Assembly: GCA_030374805.1 (NCBI GenBank)
Contig: JARGSG010000019.1
Span: 744,001-808,000, forward strand
Direction of reading: 5' to 3'
DNA length: 64,000 nt
Origin: Gracilaria gracilis
Lineage: Eukaryota; Rhodophyta; Florideophyceae; Gracilariales; Gracilariaceae
The position numbers and the translations under genes are program-made. A model generated the notes under the pieces. The model searched no databases and was not told the origin of the DNA. It saw only the letters and a program-made list of their open reading frames with translations. The first letter of the stretch is position 1; every line of letters starts with the position of its first letter. Positions 40,830 to 50,479 of this stretch are shown here, piece by piece.

Positions 40830-41100
40830 TGTAGTACAATGAGACCTCAATGGGTTGGTGCCACGTGGGCCTACTGGTGCGCATTGCTGGCTGCACTGTA
40901 CCCAATTGATATTCTGTATTTTATAAGTTCTAATTTCTAATTTATAGTTTAGAATAGCTTAGCATTGCTGGCCCATAACATTAGGTCATGGGTGCAGCCG
41001 ATGACGTCATGCCCGCATGGGAGATCGGCGACGATACCCCTTGTATATATTGTGGTGCACCTCGCCTTCCCCCTTGGGTGTTGTAAAGTCAGGCACCATT
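40830..41100 (+). repeat. 5' LTR of gypsy fossil, first half
   Basis: Matches 60991-61260 of the 3' LTR at roughly 92-93 percent by eye, from TGTAGTACAATGAG to GTCAGGCACCATT, and stops matching abruptly at 41100. TTGGA immediately precedes it. Confidence 0.93.
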
Positions 41101-41418
41101 CCCCGAAATCTAAACCCGCCTGAAAGCTTCCATACACCGATTCTGCCCACCCCCCTAAACACGGTCAGGAAGGAGGGGTCTGCGTTGAATGTGAACCCTC
41201 TTACAACGCTGACAAAGTCACGCCCATACTGACGGAGACCTGGCACAAGTGGTGCCAGATCTGCGTCACTGACCCACATTTGTAAGAACCGGCAGGGCTA
41301 CTGCAGTCCTAACGAATTCAACACAGCGCAGACCGACTCATCCCCACACGGTCACACGACGAGTTTTGTTGTCGTACTTGAGGTACACCGCAGTCATTTC
41401 GGTAGTATACATGTTCGT

Positions 41419-42702
41419 ATGGCAGACTCCACAGCCAAAAGAACTACAAAAGATCCCATTCAACAGTATCTCTCACAGCTAGAAACTCTCCATCTGGGCA
41501 CAAGTCTCAAAGAGCTATGCAAATCGATGCGATCCCTCGGCCTGGATGCCGCACGTCCCGAATTTCAATCAACCATGAGAAAAATTGCGGCCCATGCAGT
41601 CGACGCTTTGCCATTGCTTCCCCGACTAAAACCTTCGGCGAAATCTAACCGAATTACGACTGCCCTCAACCAAAATATTGCACTTCTATGGAACAGAATG
41701 CATAACATTTCTTCATCATCAAGACGAACTGAAAAGCAAGGAGCAGATATATTCTTTCAGAAATCTGGACATTTGGCATACGCATTACTAGCAATAGAAC
41801 ACGATGCTCCGGAATGGTTTACAATTCTTCCCGTGCAACTGTTGTTCCAGTTAATTGGGTTTCATTGGTACTTTACTTTCATTGTGTATGAAGAGACAGC
41901 AGATATTCCAAGTAAGGAAAGCAGAGACGAATGGCTTTTAACTGTATCCGAAGGTCGCCAAAAGGGATTTGTTCAAATATACTGCACACATATGAAGTTA
42001 ATGGTGCGAAAGTTTCATCAGAGAGCGTATAATTCGTTGCGAAACCCTCAATGTTCAAATTCTGCTTTGATGTGCTCGAGCTTTTCGTCTGAAGGAAGGT
42101 CTGTTCTAAGTGAATCGTTTGAGATCTTGGAAAATTTGAACGCTTACGTCCCAGTTTCAAATGTTTACTCTGCGCAAAGGAACAACGAAATGGTATCTAG
42201 ATGGCGCAGATCTGTTGATTCCGCCCTTCAAGCTGATATGGCAAGTGAACCCTCGACGAGCAGTTGTTCTGGATTTGTTTTCACCGCGTCCGCAAAAGCG
42301 ATTGTAGAGTTGCTTCAAAAGCATGAAAGTCCAAACCATCGAATTGTGCTGCCTGTCTTGACAGCGATTTCAAACCATGAGAGGTTTGGAAATCATGCGG
42401 GGGAGCGAACGCCAGAACCACGATTCTTTTTCGACGTCCGCGTGCTGTGGGAAGGTATACATATGCACGTTCGTGAAGCTACTGTAGGTATTCTGAAACG
42501 AAATGGGCTGTGGGGTGATGCGAAGGACTCAGAGAATGCTGAAACAGGTGTTGTTAAGGAGACTGGAAAATTGAATGTTCTTGAAGTTCTGGAACCCTTC
42601 CTGCAAGAGACGTACCAGATACTTTTACTAATTGAACTTCTGTTTGTGGACAAAACCGATTTGTTCTCGTCTATCACGAGAGATATATTTCTTGAGTTGT
42701 AG
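41419..42702 (+). CDS. hypothetical protein, 427 aa
   Basis: An intact single-exon gene inside the inserted segment. The sequence is largely helical (KELCKSMRSLGLDAARPEF at the N-terminus, QETYQILLLIELLFVDKTDL at the C-terminus) with a hydrophobic stretch near residues 135-155 (FTILPVQLLFQLIGFHWYF) that is more like a buried helix than a membrane anchor. No domain is recognised. It points toward the PPR pseudogenes (minus strand). Because the insert also carries a recombinase, this could be cargo or a component of the element; nothing in the sequence decides. Confidence 0.65.
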   Translation: MADSTAKRTTKDPIQQYLSQLETLHLGTSLKELCKSMRSLGLDAARPEFQSTMRKIAAHAVDALPLLPRLKPSAKSNRITTALNQNIALLWNRMHNISSSSRRTEKQGADIFFQKSGHLAYALLAIEHDAPEWFTILPVQLLFQLIGFHWYFTFIVYEETADIPSKESRDEWLLTVSEGRQKGFVQIYCTHMKLMVRKFHQRAYNSLRNPQCSNSALMCSSFSSEGRSVLSESFEILENLNAYVPVSNVYSAQRNNEMVSRWRRSVDSALQADMASEPSTSSCSGFVFTASAKAIVELLQKHESPNHRIVLPVLTAISNHERFGNHAGERTPEPRFFFDVRVLWEGIHMHVREATVGILKRNGLWGDAKDSENAETGVVKETGKLNVLEVLEPFLQETYQILLLIELLFVDKTDLFSSITRDIFLEL

Positions 42703-43071
42703 TGCTTATAGCCCTCGTGCCTAGCCTTGAAGAACTCACGTTGGCTATTTCGACCTTCTTTCCCGATACCTATGTAGATGCGATTAAATAACATCATCCA
42801 GGTTCCCTCCTCCCCATGCATAGCCCTTTTCGCTGACAATACATTCAATGCCATGAGCTGCTTTGAAGCCAGGCTCTTCGCCTGGCTTGACGTTGACGAA
42901 TTTGTTGAGGGAATGACCCGTGGGCATCGATCACGAGACGTGTGGCGACTTGGTGCGCAGACTGCTGTCGGTTGTTCTGAAGTAGACATAGCAGAAGGCT
43001 TGGTGCTTATGGTGAGCGTAGGAGGACGGAATCGGTGGCTAAGGTGACGTTTGCCGGATTTGGCGCAGCGA

Positions 43072-44332
43072 TCAAAGAGACCAGCTTTGAGCTTCTTGCG
43101 GTCGACACGGGTATACTGCCGCCGTCCATATGCCCCCGTCAGCGCTCTTCTGCGGCTCCTTGCCCACGCACTCCTCCACCAGCTCCCCCACGCGCCGCGC
43201 CGTCGCACGGTTCCTCGCCACAGAGCCATTGTTAATTCGCGACACGTACTGCTCCAGTCGCACCAGCCGCTCCTTTTTCACGCGTCCGTCCGCCCTCATT
43301 TCGTCGAACACCAGTTGCATCATTGCCCTCTTGCAAATCTTCAGCGCCAGTTGTAGCAGCATCATGTACGTGATGCCGCTCGGCCAGATCACCTTCTCCC
43401 TCATCAGATGTAGGATCTCCATCGCACTCTCAAAGTCGCCCCTTTTGGACGCCCTGTTGATCAAGCTGGAGAACGTATATACATTCGGCCTGCACCCCGT
43501 TTCGTTCCATGTCGTCCATGATTTGCAACGCTTCCTCTATCTCACTTGCTGGCGTCAGCCCTGCAATCATGCTGGTATAAGTCACCAGGTTCGGTTCAAT
43601 CCCCGCCTCCCTCATCTCCTCAAACCCCTGCATCATATCGTCGAAGCGTTCATTGCGTCCCAGCACGTCAATCACCGTCGAGTACGTGATCACATCCGGT
43701 TCGCAATTGTCCGTCATTCTCATCGTGTCCAACACTCTCAACGCCCGGTCGCTATCCCCACTCACCCCGCCATGACACGCCGCCAGCTATTTGGGGCCAC
43801 GAAGGGCGGCGAGCCGGGCGGCGGGGCGTAGGTGGGCGTGATGGCCTGCGGGGTAGGGGGAGGTTGCGGGCGGCGCGCCGAAGGGCGGCGAGCTGGTCGG
43901 CGGCGCAACGCCGGGCGGTGGTGGCGGCGGTGGCGGGGACTGCGCGAACGGATGGGTGCACGTGGTGGTGTTGGTGGTGGGGTTGTGGTAGTAACGACGG
44001 CCACTGTTGTCGAGGTAGACGTTCCAGCCAGTGGGCAGCGGCTCGTCGAAGACGGGCGGCGGCGGCGGCGGCGGCTGCATCGGGCGGGTGGACAAGGCGG
44101 CGCAGCGGGGGGCGGGGATGGCGACGAAGAGCGCGAGCGGGAGAGCGCGGAGGAGGGAGGAGGGAGGAGGAGAGAGGAGGAGGGGGGAGGAGGGGGGAAG
44201 GAGAGGGCGCAGGAGAGGGAGGAAGGGGGGACGCAGATGGTAACGAGAGCGAGCGGGTGAGCGAGGCGCTGCTGTGGACGACGTGAACGGCAGAGTGGCG
44301 CGTGCAGCGAGGCGCACGACTGTGCGCTGCAT
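43072..44332 (-). pseudogene. WW-domain/PPR fusion gene, probably broken
   Basis: From 44332 the minus strand encodes an Arg/Ala/Ser-rich N-terminus (MQRTVVRLAARATLPFTSS) that could be an organelle-targeting peptide. A proline-rich stretch and a WW domain follow (LPTGWNVYLDNSGRRYYHNP), in which the second Trp position is Cys (TTTCTHPF). In the same frame after one TAG (43784-43786) come at least three pentatricopeptide repeats (EPDVITYSTVIDVLGRNERF, EPNLVTYTSMIAGL). The frame then shifts near 43,450 for a last repeat and a basic tail ending at 43072. PPR proteins bind organellar RNA; the WW domain would bind proline-rich partners. An intron hiding the TAG (CAAATAG lies at the join) cannot be excluded, in which case the first half would be intact. 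Confidence 0.6.
44149..44231 (+). repeat. homopurine tract
   Basis: 59 consecutive purines (44149-44207, mostly GGA/GGGA) followed after GCGC (44207 boundary plus three bases) by another 21 purines (44211-44231). On the other strand it encodes the Ser/Leu/Pro run of the WW-PPR frame. Confidence 0.85.
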
Positions 44333-44505
44333 GCGCGCGCGCGTCTGTCAAACTTTATGCCGCGGCGTGGGCAGCGAGTGCCACGCGGGCGGGCGTGGCA
44401 GCTGTGCGTCGGCGTGTTTGAGGGTGCAGTTACACGCGTTGCGTTCAAGCGCGCGGCGCGCGGTCCAGCGCGCTGCCAACTTAGAACTCAACTGAACGGC
44501 CGCAG

Positions 44506-44961
44506 CTATTCGTATCTACACGCGCCAGTCATGGGCATGCATGAGGTGGCTATTATATCTACGGCCTCGCGGCTGCGGGTGCAGCGACAGCGCCACCAGC
44601 CGCTGCTGCGCGTCCTCCTTGCTCCCGGCGGCGGTGGCACGTTGGGCCCGAAGAAGCACTCAAAGCGCTCGATGCGCTGCGTCCAGTCGGCGTACGGAGT
44701 GGCCACCGAGTAGAAGATGAGCTGGATGCAGTACTCACCGTTGTCCGTCACCAGCTCCTCCGCGCCGCGCAGCACGGGGCACGGCTCTCCGCGCGGCACC
44801 AGTCCCAGGCTGGACAGCGCCGGCGCCAGGTGCGCCTCGTCGCCGTAGCGGGTGGCGCGTGATGTCCTGGTAGATCTTCTTCTGCACGGCGGTGGCGCGC
44901 GTCTGACGCGCCGCCGCGAATAATCGAGCAGATGAAGAGATAAGTGGAAGAAACGTAACAA
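44506..44961 (-). pseudogene. unrecognised gene fragment between PPR pieces
   Basis: Protein-like sequence appears in pieces: ARQTRATAVQKKIYQDITR in one frame, then YGDEAHLAPALSSLGLVPRG and CIQLIFYSVATPYADWTQRI in another, then GSKEDAQQRLVALSLHPQPR back in the first. The frame switches suggest a decayed fragment. No family is recognised. It sits between two PPR-bearing stretches and could be part of the same former gene or a separate captured piece. Confidence 0.35.
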
Positions 44962-44983
44962 AGTTACAGACTCTGTAACGTCG

Positions 44984-46048
44984 TTATGCTATATTCGTAT
45001 CAAAATCTACTCCACTCGGCAAGTCGTCGTATATACTAAACGCGTCTTTCACCCGGTCCGGCTTGGCCGCCGTCGCCATTATCGCGTTGTAGGAAACCTC
45101 ATTGCATCGTAAGCCCCTCCGTTCCATATGACTCTTCACGCGCACCGCGCGGTCAAACTGCGGCCGGTCCAGACCAGCCAGCGCCGACAGCAGCGTGTTA
45201 TACGTCACCAAGTCAGGTGCAACTCCCAGCCCATTCTCCACGATGGCGGCGCTGCCAGGTTGCGATTCCCTCTCCATTTGCGCCACCAACTCGAACGCCT
45301 GGTCCAACATATTACTCTTCCTCAAGCCATTGATAACGGAGTTGTACGAATAAATGTTGGGTTGAATGTTCCAATCCTTCATTCTAGACAGGATGTTGAG
45401 CGCAATATCCACCGAACCCGAGCGCACGCAGCATGAAATGAGCACGTTTAAACGACACCATGTCCGGCGACACATGATGGTCCGCCATCTCCTTGAGCGT
45501 CTGAAAGGCCGCGTCGAACCTATGCTTCTTGGCACAGGCGTTAAGCAACGCGTTATACGAATAACGGTTCAGATAGTAACCAACGCGGGTAACACATCTT
45601 TGCCACCTGCCTCGCCTCATCAATCAAGCCCACGCTACTCAACGCAACAAACACAAAGTTAGAAGCACGAGGTCCAATCAACTTTGCCGCATTTCCGCCT
45701 TCAACCGCGTCGCAAAGCAGCTCGAACGCGCGCTCCGCCATGGGCCTGGTACATACGCGCCGTAAAGCTATCCACCAAGCGCGGCTGCGTCAAAGCGGCC
45801 TCTATCAAGCGCACGCACACGGCATAACGTCGGCTCTGTACGCACGCATCCACGGCCCTCATCAGCGCGGCGTACGACACGGTGCGAATCTCACGCTCCA
45901 CGAACGCGGGCGTCGGGCACGACCACCCCGGCGCGCGAAACACCGACGCCACGGCCGACGAGCTGGCGCGCGGCCGGCGCGCGCTTGACTGGTGGCGCGT
46001 CGGGGCGAGGCGCCGTCGGACGGCGGCGAGGACGACGTGGCCGTGCAT
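44984..46048 (-). pseudogene. PPR protein pseudogene
   Basis: Read from 46048 downward: a possible organelle-targeting N-terminus (MHGHVVLAAVRRRLAPTRHQ), then PPR-like repeats in successive frames: TVSYAALMRAVDACVQSRRY, RASNFVFVALSSVGLIDEAR, RYSYNALLNACAKKHRFDAA, QPNIYSYNSVINGLRKSNML, APDLVTYNTLLSALAGLDRP and CNEVSYNAIMATAAKPDRVK. Frame changes occur near 45.72, 45.57 and 45.45 kb, so the gene is broken unless several very short introns exist. PPR proteins of this plant-like type act in organellar RNA processing. Together with the WW-PPR stretch just downstream it may be one former gene interrupted by about 1 kb, or two tandem genes. The region 46,100-46,800 has another open minus-strand frame of unknown nature. 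Confidence 0.65.
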
Positions 46049-46805
46049 ACGACGCGGCTCGGCGCGGCGGCGGCGGCGGCGGTGGCGACGCGCGGCGGCG
46101 CGACGACGAACGCAAGCGCTGTGGAGACGCGGTTGGCAGAGCGGTGGCTTCGACGGGCGCGGCGGCTACGGGGAGGACGGCGCGGTGAAACAGTGGAACG
46201 CGCACGGACTTGCAGCCGCGAGGGCACGCAATGAAAGAACCATCGCGCCGCGCGCGCTCCACCTGCGGCGCCAAATCGCGATTGTGCAGCTCGCGACGCG
46301 CACCACAAACGGCCAACAAAATCTCGCCCAAACCACAAACATTTGGCGGTGGGTGTGCATACGCACGTCGAGGGTGCTTGGCATGCGCCGTGCACGTGCG
46401 CCGTGCTCATCATCATCTTCAAGATAATAAAGATATCTGCGATTTGGAAGAGCTTTTGCAACTACAGATACGAAGGCCCCCGTATCCAGAAACGGCGGCG
46501 TGAGCGATGCAAACCGGCGCGGCGACACGCGCGCGCGCATGATGAGGTCAGCCTTGCCCACAAACCACCCTGTCACAAACGCGTCCCCCCCAATCTGAGA
46601 GTAATGCGCGTCGGCACGCAGCGCCGCACGCCGCTCATCCGACGGCGTGAGGTTGAGCGAGATGGTGACGCTATCCTTGCGAAACTGCGCGGCGCCTTGC
46701 TCGTCCGCGCTGGGAAGCACGCGCACACAACAGGGAGGCGTGTTGCGCCACACGTATACCACCGCGGCGCCGAAAGAAGTGAAGTGTACATATTTTGAAA
46801 ACATT

Positions 46806-47600
46806 TAGTAATGAATATTCCCAAATAAATATTCACTGATGAACATTCCCTGATGAACATTCACTGAAGGCCATTCAGTGATGAACCTTCACTAATGAAC
46901 ATTCACTGATGAACCTTCAGTAATACAAATTCACTGGTGAACATTCACTGATGAACATTCACCAATGAACATTCACTGGTGAACATTAACTGATGAATAT
47001 TCACTAATAAACATTTACTGATGCACATTTACTCGTAAACCTTCAGTGATAAAAATTCTCTCATGTAAAACAGTATTAAACATTTCACTGATGTTTGTTC
47101 GCTGAAGAACATTTACTGATGTACATTTACTAATGACCATAAACTGGTGAACATTAACTAATAAACATTCACTGATGAAGGTCCAGTCATATATATTTAT
47201 TGAAATCAATGAACATGCACTGATAAATGTTCACTAATAAACATTCACTGATGAACATTCACTAATGAACATTCACTGATGAAGGTTCAGTTATATATAT
47301 TTATTGACATCAATGAACATTCACTGATAGCTGTTCACTAATGAACATTCACTTATAAAATTCACTGATGAATATTCACTGGTGAACATTCACTAATGAA
47401 CATTCACTGATGAACATTCCCTCTTGAACATTCACTGATCAAGGTTCACTAATAAAAATTGAGGGTTGAAAATTCACTGATAGACCTTCACTCATGAACA
47501 TTCCGAGGTAAACACACACTGCTGAACCTGCTTTGATGAACCTTCATCAATGAACTTTCATTGATGCACCTTCATTGATAAACTTTCATTGATGAAGATT
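46806..47600. repeat. minisatellite, about 14-bp unit (GAACATTCACTGAT)
   Basis: About 800 bp made almost wholly of variants of GAACATTCACTGAT, for example runs near 46,935, 47,245 and 47,395, with point changes (ACCTTCACTAAT, ACATTAACTGAT) and slips of one or two bases. Roughly 50 copies are present. Variants become more degenerate toward 47,500-47,600. A longer unit containing a TATATATTTATTGA spacer appears twice (near 47,190 and 47,290), pointing to local block duplication. Confidence 0.93.
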
Positions 47601-47801
47601 TACTGAGGAACCTATTTACAATATTGAACACTCTTTAGAGCTCTGCGACTACTATGGTGTTATTACTAGTGTTGTTTTTATGTCCTGGTTGGTAAACTCA
47701 GCACAAATATTTCGTAAGTGCTTCCTTGTAGTTAGAGAAACATGTCAGTACTTTGAAGGAGAAGAATGTGAAAAGAAGTTGACAAGGGTTTTGTAATAAT
47801 C

Positions 47802-47897
47802 GTAGAGAATCGAATCAACTATACAAAGCAAGGATACTTATGAATCACTACACAAAGTGTAGAGAATCGAATCAACTATACAAAGCAGAGATACTTA
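47802..47897 (+). repeat. 39-bp direct repeat, two copies
   Basis: GTAGAGAATCGAATCAACTA plus the following 19 bases occurs at 47802-47840 and 47859-47897, with a single AG/GA difference. It lies between the minisatellite and the 3' end of the recombinase gene, where a recombinase binding or crossover site could lie; that role is speculative. Confidence 0.85.
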
Positions 47898-47990
47898 AAA
47901 AATTTTCCTTAGGTCTTACCCACCGAAATCATTGTTGGATTTTATCAGTCAAAGACAGAAACTTTTTTCAAGAAAGCATAAGAGTTGCTG

Positions 47991-49310
47991 TCAATGCTTT
48001 ACTTCAAAAGTTTTTTTGATCTCACTAGTCAATGTTTTCAAACCTTGCTCTTCATATTGCGTGTCCACATCTCCAAACACCTCTTTTTCGAACTCTTCAA
48101 ACGCTTCAGAATCATTGATCCAGGAAGCTTCACCGGCTATTGCTTCAGCATGGCGCACCATCATCTGCCAGCTGTTAAATCGAGGTAATTCCTGTGGGGC
48201 ATCGTTATTGTATGCCGCACAGTAGTTTGCGTACGCATTAGAACCCACCATACCGAGCTTTCTCATTATAAACTCATCTACATATCCAAGGCTCCGATGC
48301 AGCTGAACACATCCTCGTTTTATTGAGTGACCAGTAAATGTGTTCACATCATCTGAGCCAATTCCCAAGTCCATCAATCGTTTTCTCATAAACGCTACAA
48401 ACTTATTGCAGCTCAACGGTTTCATGAATTCTAGTCGACATCCACCCATGGTGTCTAATACGCTGGGAAACAGAAAACCGGCATCATTTCCCCTTACAAT
48501 AAGCCAGGAATGCAAAGCCACAAAAGGGTCCATGTAGACAGAAAACATTAAGGCGCTGTTTCCATGCCAGTCTCCAACTTCATATACTCGCTCTACAGTC
48601 GAGTTCTTAATAGCCGTTTTCAGCGTTAACGAAGCTGATTGTCTTCCAACCGATACATTTTCCATCCTTAGCTTCGAAATTTCGTCGAAACGAAGTCCGA
48701 GAAAAAGTCCTAAAACAGAAACGGAATGAAAAATTACGTCGAGAAGTTTCCACTCCTTCGTACCAAACCAAAACTGCTCCGCATGGTCACAAACTATTTC
48801 AGCCGTAAGTGGTCTCGATCGAGTTTTAACGTCGCCATATCGTGCCAGGTTCACTCGGTAAGCCTTTCGAAACTTCTCATAATCTGGGTTGTTCATAAGA
48901 GGATTACCAAATGCCTTTCCACTCTCTTTGTCGCAGTACCACGCTTCCGTATGACCGTGTTCAGAGTATACTAAACGTAGTCCTTGCGCGTAGCCTCCCA
49001 TAGTGTCAAGTTTCATAGCATTCTTTGTGTCATATCTCCATTTTTCAACAAGTAGATTTAATACCAGTTTGCTTGAATGAGGTGTTACAGAAAAAGGATC
49101 TTGGGTACCGTGTTTTTTAGCATATTCCAGCAGCAAGCGCTCAGATCGTTTCATTTTGTCACGCGATGACCTGCTATACGACGGTTTGACGATATCATTC
49201 ACTGATCTCAATCCCTGATAAGGGCCCGCTTGCCGGTCGTTAACTTCAAATCCATCTCGACAGCTCGCGAGCCTGCTTCGCGTCGAAGAAGAATGAACTC
49301 CATCTTCCAT
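47991..49310 (-). CDS. tyrosine recombinase (Crypton/DIRS-like fold), 439 aa
   Basis: An intact single-exon gene. The N-terminal half contains a SAM-like DNA-binding region (RLLLEYAKKHGTQDPFSVTP). The catalytic domain shows LGLFLGLRFDEISKL (box I Arg), then TFTGHSIKRGCVQLH (box II), and SNAYANYCAAYN with the candidate nucleophile Tyr. In box II the position that is normally Arg (HxxR) is Lys (HSIK, followed by Arg), and the second His/Trp (usually GWxS) is not evident (LGMVGS). Activity is therefore uncertain although the frame is whole. Tyrosine recombinases move Crypton transposons, DIRS elements and fungal Starships; no reverse transcriptase is near, which favours a Crypton-like DNA element. 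It follows the two-exon gene on the same strand by 60 bp. Confidence 0.85.
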   Translation of the reverse strand: MEDGVHSSSTRSRLASCRDGFEVNDRQAGPYQGLRSVNDIVKPSYSRSSRDKMKRSERLLLEYAKKHGTQDPFSVTPHSSKLVLNLLVEKWRYDTKNAMKLDTMGGYAQGLRLVYSEHGHTEAWYCDKESGKAFGNPLMNNPDYEKFRKAYRVNLARYGDVKTRSRPLTAEIVCDHAEQFWFGTKEWKLLDVIFHSVSVLGLFLGLRFDEISKLRMENVSVGRQSASLTLKTAIKNSTVERVYEVGDWHGNSALMFSVYMDPFVALHSWLIVRGNDAGFLFPSVLDTMGGCRLEFMKPLSCNKFVAFMRKRLMDLGIGSDDVNTFTGHSIKRGCVQLHRSLGYVDEFIMRKLGMVGSNAYANYCAAYNNDAPQELPRFNSWQMMVRHAEAIAGEASWINDSEAFEEFEKEVFGDVDTQYEEQGLKTLTSEIKKTFEVKH

Positions 49311-49370
49311 CGCTCAATTTACCGCTGTTCTTATCCCTACCGATAAAGAAACAAAAGCAAATGGCGTCAG

Positions 49371-50260
49371 TCAACAACACGATTCCGACGAAGAAGATCG
49401 GGATGACAGAACCCTACTCAATGGACTTGGAGCCCCGCCGACGTCGTGTCTCCCATGAAATTTTTGAATTGCAGAATCCCAGTCAAAATCATCCTCATTT
49501 TCAGAAATAGTACACTCTTCTTCTTGAAGCACGAAAGATATCAGCTTTTTAAACTTATAGAAGGCAGACTTTTGCCCGGATAACTTCCACCAAGAGTCTG
49601 TGTAGCCTTCAATAATTTTTTTTCTAGAACTCGCTTTGTCAAACAAGTGTATAGGCAGTACTTTGGACTCATCACCAAATCGCCAAAGCTGAACGCACTT
49701 CTCGATAGTTTTTGGCAACCCAGGTATAACCTGCTTGAAAAGCGGCTTAGACGAAGATAGCTTGACTTTGGAAGTGTTCTTGCGAATCTGTTGACTAAAG
49801 CATTTAAAACAAGATGGGTCTTCCGTCGAGCAAGCTGCATATGTGCGCAGAACCTAATCCAGATCGCGGAGAGCGTGTCCCAGAGAGAGGTTGGGTTCCC
49901 TCTGTATCTCTCCCGGTAATGTTATTAGATCTTTCGGGAACCATTCCCTCGGTGTTTCTCTTGTCGCACTTTTCTAGATACTTCGCCCGTCTCTGACGAA
50001 GGAGAAAGAATCGCCACGTTAAAGCTTTGCTTATAACTTGCAAATGTCTTCTTGAATCGCAAACTCCAGGAACGTTCGAAACGGACGCGTATACTGCTTC
50101 CCTGTTGAGTTGCATTCTGCGATGTTCCACCGAGCTGTAGACGTCTTGGAGTATGAATTCCACCTTTTCCCCTTCTTCGTGCAGAACTTGAGGAGGAAGA
50201 CGATAATCCCACTCCCGTCCCTCCCCCTTGAATTGGTTTAGAAGGACCTTTCCTTTCCAT
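49371..50260 (-). CDS. two-exon DNA-binding-like protein, 253 aa (GCR1_C-like end)
   Basis: Start ATG at 50260 (MERKGPSKPIQGGGTG). Exon 1 is 50260-49982 (93 codons), intron 49981-49854 (128 bp, GTATCT...GGATTAG, pyrimidine-rich before the acceptor), exon 2 49853-49371. The frame continues in phase 0 (ETGE, then VLRTYAACSTEDPSCFKCF). The N-terminus is Ser/Arg-rich. The C-terminal part, GLPKTIEKCVQLWRFGD and WWKLSGQKSAFYKFKKLISF, has the Leu-Trp...Gly...Trp...basic pattern of GCR1_C-type DNA-binding domains, which fungal Cryptons fuse to their recombinase. The match is weak and from memory. Its position directly upstream of the recombinase suggests the two form one element. The splice model is inferred, but frame and length fit exactly. 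Confidence 0.6.
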
Positions 50261-50479
50261 GGAGATGAACACAACACAACGCGAAGCAAGAATGCGTTCA
50301 AAAGCAAGCAGAGCATAAGAACAAGCAAGCACAGCATAAGAACAAGAGCGATAGTAGATTAAAAGGCCGGGAAACAGCAGAGAAAGTAAGGCAGCACTCT
50401 CTCTGGTACGATCTGAGATTATACGAAGAGATCTGCAAGATGGCCTTACAAAACAAAAGAAAGCGTCAAAATATCCCAA

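Noticed and set aside
43762-44448. Three overlapping long frames on each strand
   Set aside because: Only the frame from 44332 shows a domain (WW) and continues into PPR repeats; the rest are shadows of GC-rich repeats.
46166-46804. 212-codon minus-strand frame next to the minisatellite
   Set aside because: No recognisable domain, overlaps other open frames in GC-rich DNA; kept only as a remark in the PPR entry.
46806-47600. CRISPR array
   Set aside because: Units are contiguous degenerate 14-mers without unique spacers, in a eukaryotic context.
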